A stretch of 64,000 nt of DNA from Paenibacillus sp. LHD-117 (GCF_030929555.1 NZ_JAVFVT010000007.1:62001-126000); one strand, 5' to 3'. Positions 15,868 through 27,458 are shown, counted from the stretch's first letter. The notes: generated from the sequence alone by a model not told the origin. Numbers and translations are program-made.

Positions 15868-17142
15868 TCAAGCCTCCTTCCGGTCGCGCAGGAAATAGAC
15901 CGTATCCAGCTGAACTTGCTTCGCAACCGACACGATATCTTCCGCCGTCACGTCCTGTACTTGCTTCAACAACTCTTCGGCCGTGCGTTGCTTGCCCGTA
16001 AGCACGCTGTTGAAGTCGTAGGACAACATCTCGTAAGCCGAATCCTGCATTTCGCGCAAATGATTCGAAATCATCGCTTTCGTCTGATTCATCTCCAGAT
16101 CGGACAAATTTCCTTGCCTCATACTCTCCAGCTGCTCCTTGATAATCGCTACCGCTTTCTCGTAGTTCGCGAATTCAATGCCGGATTGAATCGTGCAAAT
16201 GCCTTTGTGGCCGTCAAGCCGGCTTGCCGCATAATAGGCGAGGCTTTCCTTCTCCCGCACGTTCAGGAATAGCTTGGAATGCGGATAACCGCCAAGGATG
16301 CCGTTATACATCAGCGCCGCCGGATAGAGGGCATCGTCGTAGCCGACGCCCGTCCGAAGCCCCATGTTGAGCTTGCCTTGACTGACTTCCATTCTGTCGA
16401 CGACGTGTTTCACTTCCTTCACGTCATGTTTGGTGACTGGGCGTTCATAAGCCGAAGGCGTCCCGCTCCTCAAGCGGAAGGCGTCGCCAACTAAGCTGGT
16501 CACTTCTTCCAGGGTCGTATCCCCGACGACGTACAAATCGAGGGCAGCGTCGTTCAGCCAACGTTCGTATTGACTGCGCAACGATTCAGGCGTAATGGAT
16601 TGGATCTCACTTATTTGGCCCAGCGGGTGAAGGCGGTAAGGGTCATCGGCGCACATCTCCTCGATGCAGCGTTCCGCCGCGTAGCGGATTTTATCGTTAA
16701 CGATCGCCTCGAGACGTTTGCGCAGCGTCTCTTTCTCGGCTTCCACGTATTTGGCACGGAAACCGTTATTTTCGATTAGCGGATTCGTGACGACATCGCC
16801 CAGGAATCGAAGCGAGGAAGCCAGAAGCGATTGTTCGGAGGAAACGAACCTGTCGTTGATGACGTCCATCCGGAACTGCACGATCTGGGCATCTCCCCTT
16901 TTGTACACGTCAAAACCGAAACCTGCGCCGTACATATCGTCGAGCTTCTCGCGGAACTTGATCGTCTCCGGCGTGGACGCCGTCCCTCTGCGGAGCACGA
17001 ACGGGATTAGAGCAACCGGCGTAACCGTATCCTCTTGGAGAGGTAGGCCGGCGAACAACGAAATCGCAAACGTTTTGAACCGATTGGTTGGCAGCACATG
17101 CAGCCGAATGCGCTCCAGCTGCCCTCGTTGGAATGATGTCAC
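15868..17142 (-). CDS. ymfF: M16 family peptidase-like protein YmfF (non-catalytic)
   Basis: M16-fold protein, 424 aa, homologous to the partner ymfH but without the HxxEH zinc motif: the matching region reads RRGTASTPETIKFREKL. As in other M16 two-subunit enzymes, it probably forms the non-catalytic half of the chamber. Seen further: LLGILGG-like segment YNGILGGYPHSKLFLNVREK and SLAYYAAS near 265-285, typical of the M16 C-terminal domain. GTG start with AAAGGAG 9 nt upstream. Between this gene and sleB lies a 29-bp hairpin made of the bare ends of the intergenic repeat. The heterodimer is inferred. Confidence 0.9.
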   Translation of the reverse strand: MTSFQRGQLERIRLHVLPTNRFKTFAISLFAGLPLQEDTVTPVALIPFVLRRGTASTPETIKFREKLDDMYGAGFGFDVYKRGDAQIVQFRMDVINDRFVSSEQSLLASSLRFLGDVVTNPLIENNGFRAKYVEAEKETLRKRLEAIVNDKIRYAAERCIEEMCADDPYRLHPLGQISEIQSITPESLRSQYERWLNDAALDLYVVGDTTLEEVTSLVGDAFRLRSGTPSAYERPVTKHDVKEVKHVVDRMEVSQGKLNMGLRTGVGYDDALYPAALMYNGILGGYPHSKLFLNVREKESLAYYAASRLDGHKGICTIQSGIEFANYEKAVAIIKEQLESMRQGNLSDLEMNQTKAMISNHLREMQDSAYEMLSYDFNSVLTGKQRTAEELLKQVQDVTAEDIVSVAKQVQLDTVYFLRDRKEA

Positions 17143-17166
17143 GCGATTTTGCTCCTTTCAGAGGTT

Positions 17167-17195
17167 GTTCAAAAAGTCAAGCGAACTTTTTGAAC
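17167..17195. repeat. bare-ends derivative of the inverted-repeat element (copy 3)
   Basis: GTTCAAAAAGT, 7 nt, ACTTTTTGAAC: a perfect 11-bp inverted repeat equal to the outer ends of the elements at 3555-3721 and 47537-47702. The left flank GAGGTT is also shared with copy 1. It may act as a terminator-like hairpin between sleB and ymfF. Confidence 0.7.
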
Positions 17196-17316
17196 ATGCA
17201 CCTTTTGGCGATGCCGTTTTTACCATTTTAACCGATCAGAAATGGAAGAAGCAACCACTGCTGCTTGCGTGCAGAAGCGGCTGCTTCAAGGCTAATCCGG
17301 CTTATGGCTAAACCGG

Positions 17317-18111
17317 CTACATGCAGAAAATATGTTTGCCGATCGTCTTGATTTGCGTTCTTGTCCAGATCCACGCCGACGTGGCCGTGTCCGGATTAAA
17401 GTAATACAGACAGCCGCCGGTTGGATCCCAGCCGTTCAATGCATCCTCTACTGCATCCCTGGCTTTCTTGTTCGGGGTCAAATAGATTTGGCCGTCAGCG
17501 ACAGCGGTGAACGCTCTCGGCTGGAAGATGACGCCGTAAACCGTATTCGGGAAGCTCTCGGACCGCACCCGATTCAGAATGACCGCGGCAACCGCCACTT
17601 GTCCTTCGTAGGGCTCGCCTCTGGCTTCGCCATATACTGCGTTGGCCATGATTTTGAGGTCATTCTCCGACAAACCTAGCCGATTCGACTGGGCTAGATT
17701 GCTGCCCGTATTTCCTGAGCCGCCGCCTCCGCCTCCCGCTGCCGTGCCGGCGCCCGCATTAGTGCCGCCGGACGGCGTCGAGCCCGGTTTCCAGTTCTTT
17801 GTTGCGTTGTACAGCTTAAGCTTCGTCTCGGCACCGACTACACCGTCGGATTTCAACCCGAATTTCCACTGGAACCAAGTGACGGCTCCTTTGGTCTTGG
17901 AGCCAAATACCCCATCGATTTTGCCGTTATAATAGCCGAGCGCGGTCAGCCTTCCTTGCAGCTCTTGCACGTCCGAGCCGCTTGAACCAACTTTCAGCGT
18001 CGCATTGCTGAACGTCTCCGCCGAACGGCCGAACGGACCCTTCAGCGCGGAGAAGGAACCGAATACCAGCAGCACGATAATCGAAGTCACCACTATCAAA
18101 CGAATTCTCAT
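17317..18111 (-). CDS. sleB: spore cortex-lytic enzyme SleB-like cell-wall hydrolase
   Basis: SleB-type lytic transglycosylase that degrades spore cortex during germination; 264 aa, exported. Seen: an N-terminal signal/membrane segment (LIVVTSIIVLLVFGSFSAL), a peptidoglycan-binding repeat (residues about 40-100: VGSSGSDVQELQGRLTALGY), a Gly/Ser-rich linker about 115-140, and the SleB hydrolase domain with VYGEARGEPYEGQVAVAAV, the Glu being catalytic. A forespore-type promoter (sigma-G) lies upstream, which agrees with the role. Unlike the usual arrangement, no ypeB is adjacent; the gene sits alone between spoIIIE and ymfF. It could be a SleB paralogue rather than the main enzyme. Confidence 0.9.
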   Translation of the reverse strand: MRIRLIVVTSIIVLLVFGSFSALKGPFGRSAETFSNATLKVGSSGSDVQELQGRLTALGYYNGKIDGVFGSKTKGAVTWFQWKFGLKSDGVVGAETKLKLYNATKNWKPGSTPSGGTNAGAGTAAGGGGGGSGNTGSNLAQSNRLGLSENDLKIMANAVYGEARGEPYEGQVAVAAVILNRVRSESFPNTVYGVIFQPRAFTAVADGQIYLTPNKKARDAVEDALNGWDPTGGCLYYFNPDTATSAWIWTRTQIKTIGKHIFCM

Positions 18112-18168
18112 GTAGGGATCTGCCTTTCTCTTGCAAGTTAGTTCGCTACGGATAGCGTTACCTGCAAC

Positions 18169-18198
18169 TAGTATGAGAAAGATGATTCCCTTCTATGC
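18169..18198 (-). promoter_or_regulatory. sigma-G (forespore) promoter of sleB
   Basis: GCATA (18194-18198), 18 nt, CATACTA (18169-18175), fitting the GnATR and CATnMTA consensus of sigma-G/sigma-F. B. subtilis sleB is sigma-G dependent. Confidence 0.72.
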
Positions 18199-18220
18199 AA
18201 TTATTCGCAAATGAGACGGC

Positions 18221-20968
<2,748 letters not shown>

Positions 20969-21033
20969 TTCCGTCACCTCGGATTTCCATTATAGCACAG
21001 TTCCGGGTGACGGACTATTTGTCTTGCGAACGT

Positions 21034-21252
21034 CTATTCGAAGTCGAATCGGATCAAGCTTCCTGGAGCGAGCGCGGGATTCAAATAATCGTAGAGCGTA
21101 CACTCGAGCAGTCGTACAATCCTGCCATAGCCCGGGGCAACAGGCGCGACCTGCATTTTTACGCCTCTGGTCCATACGTCGAGCGTCGGTTCCATCTCTT
21201 CGTCATATCCCTGCAGGACAAGTTCTAACGGCATAATCGTATGGAGCGTCAT
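21034..21252 (-). CDS. ylzJ: YlzJ-like protein
   Basis: 72-residue protein of the YlzJ family, function unknown. Seen: opening [20 protein letters not shown] and a C-terminal [18 protein letters not shown]; no membrane segment or known motif. Its ATG overlaps the tepA stop (ATGA), so it is probably co-translated with tepA, and spoIIIE follows. The tepA-ylzJ-spoIIIE order is the same in B. subtilis, which supports reality despite the small size. A sporulation-linked promoter candidate lies upstream of tepA. Confidence 0.88.
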   Translation of the reverse strand: MTLHTIMPLELVLQGYDEEMEPTLDVWTRGVKMQVAPVAPGYGRIVRLLECTLYDYLNPALAPGSLIRFDFE

Positions 21253-22070
21253 TGCGGGGCACCTGCTTCCAAACCGGCCGATTCCGTCGCCGACATCGTG
21301 CCCGCGGCAACAGCCGCTGACACAGGCATTGCCGAAGCCATTGAACGTTTTCCGTCGATCAGACGATTCAGCTCCTTAAGCGCTTCCCCAAGGCCGCCGA
21401 TTTCGTCGATCAATCCATGTTTCACGGCGTCCGCGCCGATAACGGTCGTTCCGATATCCCGAGTCAGCTCCCCTGTTTTGAACATAAGCTCTTTGAAGGT
21501 TGCTTCCGTAATATTCGAATGGGATGTGACAAACCGGACGACGCGCTCCTGCATTTTGTCCAAATATTCGAACGTCTGAGGTACGCCAATGACGAGACCG
21601 TTGAGACGTATAGGATGAATCGTCATTGTCGCCGTCTCCGCGATGAAGGAGCGATCGCCGGATACCGCGATCGGCACCCCGATGGAATGGCCGCCACCCA
21701 GCACCAATGTAACCGCCGGCTTCGACAAGGAAGCGATCATCTCGGCGATGGCCAGGCCGGCTTCCACATCTCCGCCTACGGTATTCAGCACGATCAACAC
21801 GCCTTCGATCTTTGGATTTTGTTCCGCCGCGACCAGCTGGGGGATGATATGCTCGTATTTTGTAGTTTTGTTTTGCGGCGGAAGAATGAGATGTCCTTCC
21901 ACTTGCCCGATAATCGTCATGCAAAATATATTCGATTCCGCCGGCACGGGCGGAGCAACGGTGCCGAGCTGCTGAATGCTTTCGATTGCCGCCGATTTTT
22001 TCTTCTCATCAGGCTGCGTCTCCTGCGGATCGGATTGGTTTCCTTTGTTCTCATATAGCTCGTATGGCAT
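21249..22070 (-). CDS. tepA: ClpP-class peptidase TepA (translocation-enhancing protein)
   Basis: TepA/YmfB, a Clp-protease-fold protein of 273 aa, cytoplasmic. In B. subtilis it was described as aiding protein translocation, possibly by signal-peptide degradation, and as affecting spores. Seen: a ClpP core with [18 protein letters not shown] near 95, the nucleophile region [15 protein letters not shown] near 125 and a His in [12 protein letters not shown] near 152. The N-terminal 40 residues and an Ala/Ser-rich C-terminal tail are extra to ClpP. AGGGGG lies 8 nt before the ATG. Overlaps ylzJ by 4 bp; a sigma-G-type promoter precedes it. Confidence 0.93.
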   Translation of the reverse strand: MPYELYENKGNQSDPQETQPDEKKKSAAIESIQQLGTVAPPVPAESNIFCMTIIGQVEGHLILPPQNKTTKYEHIIPQLVAAEQNPKIEGVLIVLNTVGGDVEAGLAIAEMIASLSKPAVTLVLGGGHSIGVPIAVSGDRSFIAETATMTIHPIRLNGLVIGVPQTFEYLDKMQERVVRFVTSHSNITEATFKELMFKTGELTRDIGTTVIGADAVKHGLIDEIGGLGEALKELNRLIDGKRSMASAMPVSAAVAAGTMSATESAGLEAGAPQ

Positions 22071-22105
22071 CTGTTAGTCCCCCTAATAAGTTCTACAGCT
22101 TGTCA

Positions 22106-22134
22106 TAGTATGGAGTGCCTACAGGAAAATATTC
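22106..22134 (-). promoter_or_regulatory. candidate sigma-G/sigma-F promoter of tepA-ylzJ-spoIIIE
   Basis: GAATA (22130-22134), 17 nt, CATACTA (22106-22112), the same -10 as the sleB promoter. A poor sigma-A fit overlaps it (TTGAAT, 18 nt, CATACT), so use by sigma-A cannot be excluded. Confidence 0.5.
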
Positions 22135-22185
22135 AAACGCAAACGGTGCCGCGTCCTTCGGAGGCCAAAGCTAACGTTTCAACGC

Positions 22186-22230
22186 AAAAAAAAATCGCTT
22201 CCCGTCCGGTAATCCGGTAAGGGAAGCGAT
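22186..22230 (-). terminator. terminator of rnjB
   Basis: Stem ATCGCTTCCC/GGGAAGCGAT (22194-22203/22221-22230) with an inner CCGG/CCGG, followed by nine T's, 27 bp after the stop codon. Confidence 0.92.
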
Positions 22231-22257
22231 GCTCGAATCGTGATGGGTTATATCCGA

Positions 22258-23940
22258 CTATACCTCCATGATGATCGGCAATATCATAGGGCGGCGGCGT
22301 GTTTGTTCGTAGAGGAAACGTCCAAGCGCGTCTTTCACGTTCGTCTTGAGCGATGCCCACTCGTTTACTTTGTCGTTCATCAGTTTGTTCAAGGTCGATG
22401 TAACGATGCGGTTCGCTTCGTCCAAAAGCCCTTCCGATTCGCGTACATAGACGAAACCGCGCGAAATGATGTCCGGGCCGGACAGAATCGTGCCGTCTTG
22501 CTTGCTAAGCGTTACGACGACGACAAGGATGCCGTCTTGTGACAGCAGCTTGCGGTCGCGCAATACGATATTGCCTACGTCGCCTACGCCAAGCCCGTCG
22601 ATCAGGACGTTACCCGCCTGAACCTTGGATCCCTTGCGCGCTACGCCGCCTTGGAATTCGACCGTATCGCCGTTATCGACGATAAAAATGTTTTCCTTCT
22701 CCATGCCGATCGCTTCGCCAAGCCTGCCATGCAGGCGCAACATGCGGTATTCGCCGTGGATCGGAATGAAGTATTTGGGCTTGATCAGATTAAGCATCAG
22801 TTTTAGTTCTTCTTGGCTGCCATGACCCGATACGTGGACGCCCGAGACGGAACCCGGACCGTAGATGACGTTGGCGCCAAGTCTGAACAGCTCGTCCACT
22901 GTGCGGCCTACGTAACGTTCGTTGCCCGGAATCGGCGTAGCGGCAATAATAACCGTGTCGCCAGGAAGAATGTCAACCTTACGGTGCGTTGAGCGCGCCA
23001 TGCGCGTAAGCGCCGACATCGGCTCGCCTTGGCTGCCCGTGCACAGGATGACGACGCGATCGGCAGCCAGCTTATTTACTTCTTCCGGTTCGATGATCAT
23101 GCCTTCCGGAATATTCAAATATCCGAGCTCGGATGCGATGCCTACGACGTTCACCATGCTGCGGCCTACGACTGCAATCTTGCGGCGAGTTGCAATCGAA
23201 GCGTTGATAATCTGTTGAATCCGGTGTACGTTGGAAGCGAAGGTCGCAACGACAACGCGCTGCGTGGATTTGCGGAAGATGTCTTCCAGCTCGTCCCCTA
23301 CCTTGCTCTCCGACGGCGTATATCCGGGACGTTCGGCGTTCGTGCTATCGGACAGAAGCGCCAGTACGCCTCGGCTGCCGATTTCGGCAATCCGCTGCAA
23401 GTCGGCGAACTGATCGTTCACCGGCGTATGGTCGAATTTGAAGTCGCCCGTATGAACGACGATGCCTTCCGGGGTGTCCAGGCAGACACCGACGGAATCC
23501 GGGATGCTGTGATTTGTTTTGAAGAATGTCGCGCGGATCGAACCCAGCTGGATTTCCGAATCCGCGTTGATCAGAATGCGCTTCGTCTCGCCCAGCAAGC
23601 CGGCTTCCTTCAGTTTGCCTTCGATTAATCCGAGCGTCAGCTTCGTTCCGTACACCGGAACGTTCAGATGCCTCAGCACATATGGCAAACCGCCGATATG
23701 GTCTTCGTGTCCGTGCGTGATGAGAATGGCGCGAACCTTGTCGCGATTCTCCGTCAGATAGGAAATATCCGGAATGACAATATCAATGCCGAGCATGTCC
23801 TCTTCCGGGAACTTCAATCCCGAATCCACCACAACGATATCGTTGTTGTATTGGATAACGTACATATTTTTACCGATCTCGCCTACTCCGCCTAGCGCAA
23901 AAATAAGCAGCTTATCTTGGTTGTTGTTTTTCTTTGACAA
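22258..23940 (-). CDS. rnjB: ribonuclease J
   Basis: RNase J, a metallo-beta-lactamase/beta-CASP ribonuclease with 5'-3' exo- and endonuclease activity in RNA decay and rRNA maturation; 560 aa, normal length. Seen: the zinc motif HGHEDHIGGLPY near residue 75, HTGDFKFDHTP near 165, LSDSTNAERPGYT near 195, HVSGHGSQEEL near 365 and IPIHGEYRML near 390. TTG start with AGGAGG 11 nt upstream. Position next to tepA matches rnjB (ymfA) of B. subtilis; by sequence alone J1 and J2 cannot be told apart here. It has its own promoter and a strong terminator. Confidence 0.93.
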   Translation of the reverse strand: MSKKNNNQDKLLIFALGGVGEIGKNMYVIQYNNDIVVVDSGLKFPEEDMLGIDIVIPDISYLTENRDKVRAILITHGHEDHIGGLPYVLRHLNVPVYGTKLTLGLIEGKLKEAGLLGETKRILINADSEIQLGSIRATFFKTNHSIPDSVGVCLDTPEGIVVHTGDFKFDHTPVNDQFADLQRIAEIGSRGVLALLSDSTNAERPGYTPSESKVGDELEDIFRKSTQRVVVATFASNVHRIQQIINASIATRRKIAVVGRSMVNVVGIASELGYLNIPEGMIIEPEEVNKLAADRVVILCTGSQGEPMSALTRMARSTHRKVDILPGDTVIIAATPIPGNERYVGRTVDELFRLGANVIYGPGSVSGVHVSGHGSQEELKLMLNLIKPKYFIPIHGEYRMLRLHGRLGEAIGMEKENIFIVDNGDTVEFQGGVARKGSKVQAGNVLIDGLGVGDVGNIVLRDRKLLSQDGILVVVVTLSKQDGTILSGPDIISRGFVYVRESEGLLDEANRIVTSTLNKLMNDKVNEWASLKTNVKDALGRFLYEQTRRRPMILPIIMEV

Positions 23941-24073
23941 GTGTATCTATACCTCCTACAAAGTGTAATTCTTCATGATCTATCCGTTTATTCGTATTAC
24001 AGTTAACGCCAGATGCCGCTCTGACGGTAAGAACTGAAATGATTCTATTTGCCGCACCCAATCACTTGTGATC

Positions 24074-24103
24074 ATTATACATGAAGAAAAAGCTGGAATA
24101 CAA
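24074..24103 (-). promoter_or_regulatory. sigma-A promoter of rnjB
   Basis: TTGTAT (24098-24103), 18 nt, perfect TATAAT (24074-24079), giving a leader of about 125 nt. Confidence 0.65.
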
Positions 24104-24140
24104 GTGCAACCCATTATTCGTGTACGGATTAGGATTTCCC

Positions 24141-24170
24141 AAAATAAAAAACCGATGCTGAACGCATCGG
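24141..24170 (-). terminator. terminator of dapA (end of the dipicolinate/lysine operon)
   Basis: CCGATGC/GCATCGG with a 5-nt loop (24152-24170), followed by TTTTTTATTTT, 25 bp after the dapA stop. Confidence 0.9.
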
Positions 24171-24194
24171 CCCTTTGCTTGTCGGAATATGCGG

Positions 24195-25070
24195 TTATTG
24201 GATCAAATTGCGCAGGAAAGCCTGTTCGGCTTCGTTCGCTTCGACTAGCGGCAGCCTCACACCGCCTACCGGCAAACCTTTCAAGGAGAGCGCGTACTTC
24301 ACAGCAACGGGGTTCGGTACCGGATGCGGGCAATGGAATAGCCCTTTGAATACAGGGAAAAGCTTCCCGTTCAGCCTCGCTGCTTCCTCTACGTTCCCCG
24401 CAACGTAAGCGTTGATCAGATCTTTCATGCCGAGTCCGACGATATGGCTGGCTACGCTAACGATTCCGTATGCGCCAACGGCCAGCGCCGGAAGCGTCAT
24501 CCCGTCATCCCCGCTGTATACGTTGAAGCCCTCAGGAGCGGCGCTAACAATTTGAATCAGCTGCTCCAAAGAAGCGCAATCCTTCGTTGCGACTACGTTG
24601 TCGAGCTGGGCAAGGCGAAGCGTCGTATCGACCGAAATGTTCACTCCCGTACGGCCTTCCACGTTGTACAAAATGATTGGCAGCGTCGTCGTTTCGGCAA
24701 CCGCCTTGAAATGCCGGTACAAGCCTTCCTGCGAAGGTTTGTTATAGTATGGCGCAACCAGCAGAATGCCGTCCACGCCGCATTGCTCGGCGGATTTGGT
24801 TAGATGGATGGTATGGGCCGTATCGTTGCTGCCCGTACCGGCGATGATCTTGCAGCGCCCTGCCGCGCGTTCGACGGCGAATGCGAACAGCTTCAGCTTC
24901 TCTTCTTCCGTCAAGGTAGGCGACTCGCCTGTCGTGCCGGAAACAACCAAGCTGTCGCTGCCTTGTTCGTCAATTAAATAGTCGATTAGTGTACCGGCAG
25001 TTTGCCAATCGATTTGCCCTTCTGCGTCGAAGGGGGTCACCATCGCGGTAATCAATCTTCCGAAATCCAT
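24195..25070 (-). CDS. dapA: 4-hydroxy-tetrahydrodipicolinate synthase
   Basis: DapA condenses pyruvate with aspartate semialdehyde, the branch step to lysine, diaminopimelate and spore dipicolinate; cytoplasmic, 291 aa. Seen: GRLITAMVTPFDAEGQ at the N-terminus, SGTTGESPTLTEEEK near 45, LYNVEGRTGVN near 135 (the catalytic Tyr; most family members have YNVP or YNIP here), and the Schiff-base lysine in VATKDCASLEQ near 163. Start at 25070, with AGGAGGAG 5 nt upstream; a longer in-frame reading into dapG is rejected. Last gene of spoVFA-spoVFB-asd-dapG-dapA, in line with feeding DpaAB. Confidence 0.97.
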   Translation of the reverse strand: MDFGRLITAMVTPFDAEGQIDWQTAGTLIDYLIDEQGSDSLVVSGTTGESPTLTEEEKLKLFAFAVERAAGRCKIIAGTGSNDTAHTIHLTKSAEQCGVDGILLVAPYYNKPSQEGLYRHFKAVAETTTLPIILYNVEGRTGVNISVDTTLRLAQLDNVVATKDCASLEQLIQIVSAAPEGFNVYSGDDGMTLPALAVGAYGIVSVASHIVGLGMKDLINAYVAGNVEEAARLNGKLFPVFKGLFHCPHPVPNPVAVKYALSLKGLPVGGVRLPLVEANEAEQAFLRNLIQ

Positions 25071-25113
25071 AGAGACTCCTCCTAGAAATAATTCAATTAT
25101 TCCGTCTATTGTG

Positions 25114-26328
25114 TCATAAATGCAAATCGAACTTCGCGTGCAGCGCCCGCAGGGCGACCGCCATATCGAAATCGCGAACCAGCACCCAAATCGTGGTATT
25201 GGAATCCGCCGACTGCATGATCGAAATCCCTTGCTCGGTGAGCGCCTCCACAATTCGCGCCATCACGCCCGGCTGTCCGTTCATGCCGCCTCCGATGACG
25301 GAAATCTTGGCGCAGCCATGTTTCAATTGCGGGCTAAAACCTGCTTCCTTTAGCAGCATCTCCGCGATTTCGGCGTCATGATCGTATACCGTGTATAATG
25401 CGCCGCTAGGCGTAACGTTTATAAAATCAACGCTGATATGATGTCTCGCCATCGTCTGGAACACTTGCAGCTGCATGTCGTTCCTGCCTTCGATCGCTTT
25501 AACCGAGATTTGCGTTATGCCGGATACATGAGCGATTCCCGTCACATGCCTGTCTCGGACATAATGGGCATTCGCCGCCGATAGATCGTCCGTAACAAGC
25601 GTCCCCGTCTCCTCCGAAAAGGTGGAACGGACCCTTAACGGGACTTTCGCTTGCATCGCAATCTCGACCGCGCGAGGATGGATGACCTTCGCCCCTTGCC
25701 GTGCCATATTGCATATCTCCGCGTAGCTAACGACCGGAAGCGGCTTCGCTTCGGATACGAATCTGGGATCCGCCGTCAGAATGCCGTTAACATCGGTATA
25801 GATATCGACCATCTCCGCGCGCAGAGCCGCGCCTAGCGCGGTGGCAGTCGTATCGCTTCCGCCGCGTCCGAGCGTCGTCAAGTCTCCCTGCGAAGATATG
25901 CCTTGGAAACCAGCGACGACCGCTACGGAGCCGCTCTCCAAGTGGCGAAGCAGCTGCTCCGGCTGGACACGCTTAATCCGCGCGGCCCCGAAGCCTTCAT
26001 CGGTTAAGATTCCGGCGCTTCCTCCCGTTAACGCGACAGAGGGTATGCCGCTGGCAATCAGCATACCGCACAATACGGCTGCGGATATAATCTCTCCGCA
26101 GCCAAGCAGCATATCTCTTTCTCTGGCGGGCAAATAATCGCCGCCTGCCCGGACAAGCCCGAGCAAAGTATCGGTCGCGTAAGGATCTCCTTTGCGACCC
26201 ATGGCGGACACCACGACAACGATCGCATATCCGTTCTCGCGTTCTCTCTTAATATGTTGAATAACACGTTCTCTAGCTTCTTGGCTGGATACCGAGGTTC
26301 CTCCGAATTTCTGTACGAGGATTCGCAA
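25114..26328 (-). CDS. dapG: aspartate kinase I
   Basis: Aspartokinase of the DapG type, first step of the aspartate pathway; 404 aa, usual length. The B. subtilis isozyme is inhibited by meso-diaminopimelate. Seen: VQKFGGTSVSSQEARERV near residue 4, GRGGSDTTATALGAAL near 155, a Tyr/Asp-rich TDVNGILTADPRFV near 182, and two C-terminal ACT domains (from about 255, GITQISVKAIEGRND and ISVIGGGMNGQPG). TTG start with GGAGG 8 nt upstream. Operon position between asd and dapA supports dapG over lysC. Confidence 0.95.
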   Translation of the reverse strand: MRILVQKFGGTSVSSQEARERVIQHIKRERENGYAIVVVVSAMGRKGDPYATDTLLGLVRAGGDYLPARERDMLLGCGEIISAAVLCGMLIASGIPSVALTGGSAGILTDEGFGAARIKRVQPEQLLRHLESGSVAVVAGFQGISSQGDLTTLGRGGSDTTATALGAALRAEMVDIYTDVNGILTADPRFVSEAKPLPVVSYAEICNMARQGAKVIHPRAVEIAMQAKVPLRVRSTFSEETGTLVTDDLSAANAHYVRDRHVTGIAHVSGITQISVKAIEGRNDMQLQVFQTMARHHISVDFINVTPSGALYTVYDHDAEIAEMLLKEAGFSPQLKHGCAKISVIGGGMNGQPGVMARIVEALTEQGISIMQSADSNTTIWVLVRDFDMAVALRALHAKFDLHL

Positions 26329-26393
26329 GCCGTTAGCCTCCTATCGTCAGCCGATGAAGAGAAGCAGCGCGTTACCCGTTGCTTATGAAGTCC

Positions 26394-27428
26394 TTAACCC
26401 TTTGCGATGTGTTCTGCGATTTGTACGGCGTTCCATGCTGCGCCTTTGAGCAGGTTGTCGGAGACAATCCACATATTCAGACCGCGCTCGTGTCCGAGAT
26501 CGCGTCTTAAGCGGCCAACGAAAACGTCAGGCTTGCCTGCCGCCTCCGTCGCAAGCGGGTATTGCTGATTGGCCGGATCGTCCACGAGCGTCACGCCCGG
26601 AGCATCCTTCAGCAGCTGCTTGACATCATCCAGCTCGTAGTCGTTTTTCAGTTCCACATACAACGATTCCGAATGGCCGTATACGACGGGAATGCGAACG
26701 CAAGTCGCCGTAACCTGGATGGAATCGTCGCCCAATATTTTTTTGGTCTCGCGGACCATCTTCATCTCTTCGAGCGTATATCCGTTTTCTTGAAACTTAT
26801 CGATCTGCGGAATGGCGTTAAACGCGATCTGATGTTTCACGGGCAGCGAGCCGACCGGAAGAATGTCCGGATTCACGACTTCCCCGTTCAGCGCTGCCTT
26901 CGTCTGGCGAAGCATTTCGTCGATCGCGCGGCTGCCCGCGCCCGATACCGCTTGGTAGGTCGATACGATAATGCGGGAAATGCCATATCGTTCTTGGAGC
27001 GGCTTAAGAGCCGCTACCATCTGGATCGTGGAACAATTCGGATTCGCGATAATGCCTTTATGTTCGGCTACCTTCCCGATGTTCACTTCCGGGACGACCA
27101 ACGGCGTGTTTTCGTCCATGCGGTAAGCGTTTGTGTTGTCGATGCATACCGCTCCGTGCCGGACGGCATGCGGAGCAAGCGCCTTGCTGACGTCGCCGCC
27201 CGCACTGAACAAAGCAATATCAATTCCCTTGAAGCTATCCGGAGTCGCTTCCTCGACGGTTAGCTCCCGGCCTTTGAACGTTATCTTGGTGCCTGCTGAA
27301 CGAGCGGATGATAATAGCTTAAGCTCTTGGATAGGGAAGTTTCTCGAATCCAGTAAGTTCAGTATTTGTTCTCCTACTGCGCCCGTCGCCCCGACTACGG
27401 CGACATGAAACAATTTCTGGTTCGACAT
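26394..27428 (-). CDS. asd: aspartate-semialdehyde dehydrogenase
   Basis: Asd reduces aspartyl phosphate to aspartate semialdehyde with NADPH; 344 aa, normal length. Seen: VAVVGATGAVGEQILNLL at the N-terminus (NADP site), IANPNCSTIQMVAAL with the catalytic Cys near residue 130, and the active-site His in KQIxF-like context HQIAFNAIPQID, plus RIPVVYGHSE near 248. In the spoVF-dap operon it supplies semialdehyde to dapA for both wall and dipicolinate synthesis. No overlap with neighbours; spacing of about 30-65 bp within the operon. Confidence 0.97.
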   Translation of the reverse strand: MSNQKLFHVAVVGATGAVGEQILNLLDSRNFPIQELKLLSSARSAGTKITFKGRELTVEEATPDSFKGIDIALFSAGGDVSKALAPHAVRHGAVCIDNTNAYRMDENTPLVVPEVNIGKVAEHKGIIANPNCSTIQMVAALKPLQERYGISRIIVSTYQAVSGAGSRAIDEMLRQTKAALNGEVVNPDILPVGSLPVKHQIAFNAIPQIDKFQENGYTLEEMKMVRETKKILGDDSIQVTATCVRIPVVYGHSESLYVELKNDYELDDVKQLLKDAPGVTLVDDPANQQYPLATEAAGKPDVFVGRLRRDLGHERGLNMWIVSDNLLKGAAWNAVQIAEHIAKG

Positions 27429-27458
27429 GTATTGTCGACTCCCTTCGCTTCAGTCAAT

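Noticed and set aside
23941..24194. Lysine riboswitch or other leader RNA near dapA
   Set aside because: The gap holds only the dapA terminator and the rnjB promoter, and dapA is internal to its operon; no L-box-like conserved structure recognised.
24195..25253. 352-codon form of dapA
   Set aside because: The extra N-terminus overlaps dapG's end and lies before the ribosome site.
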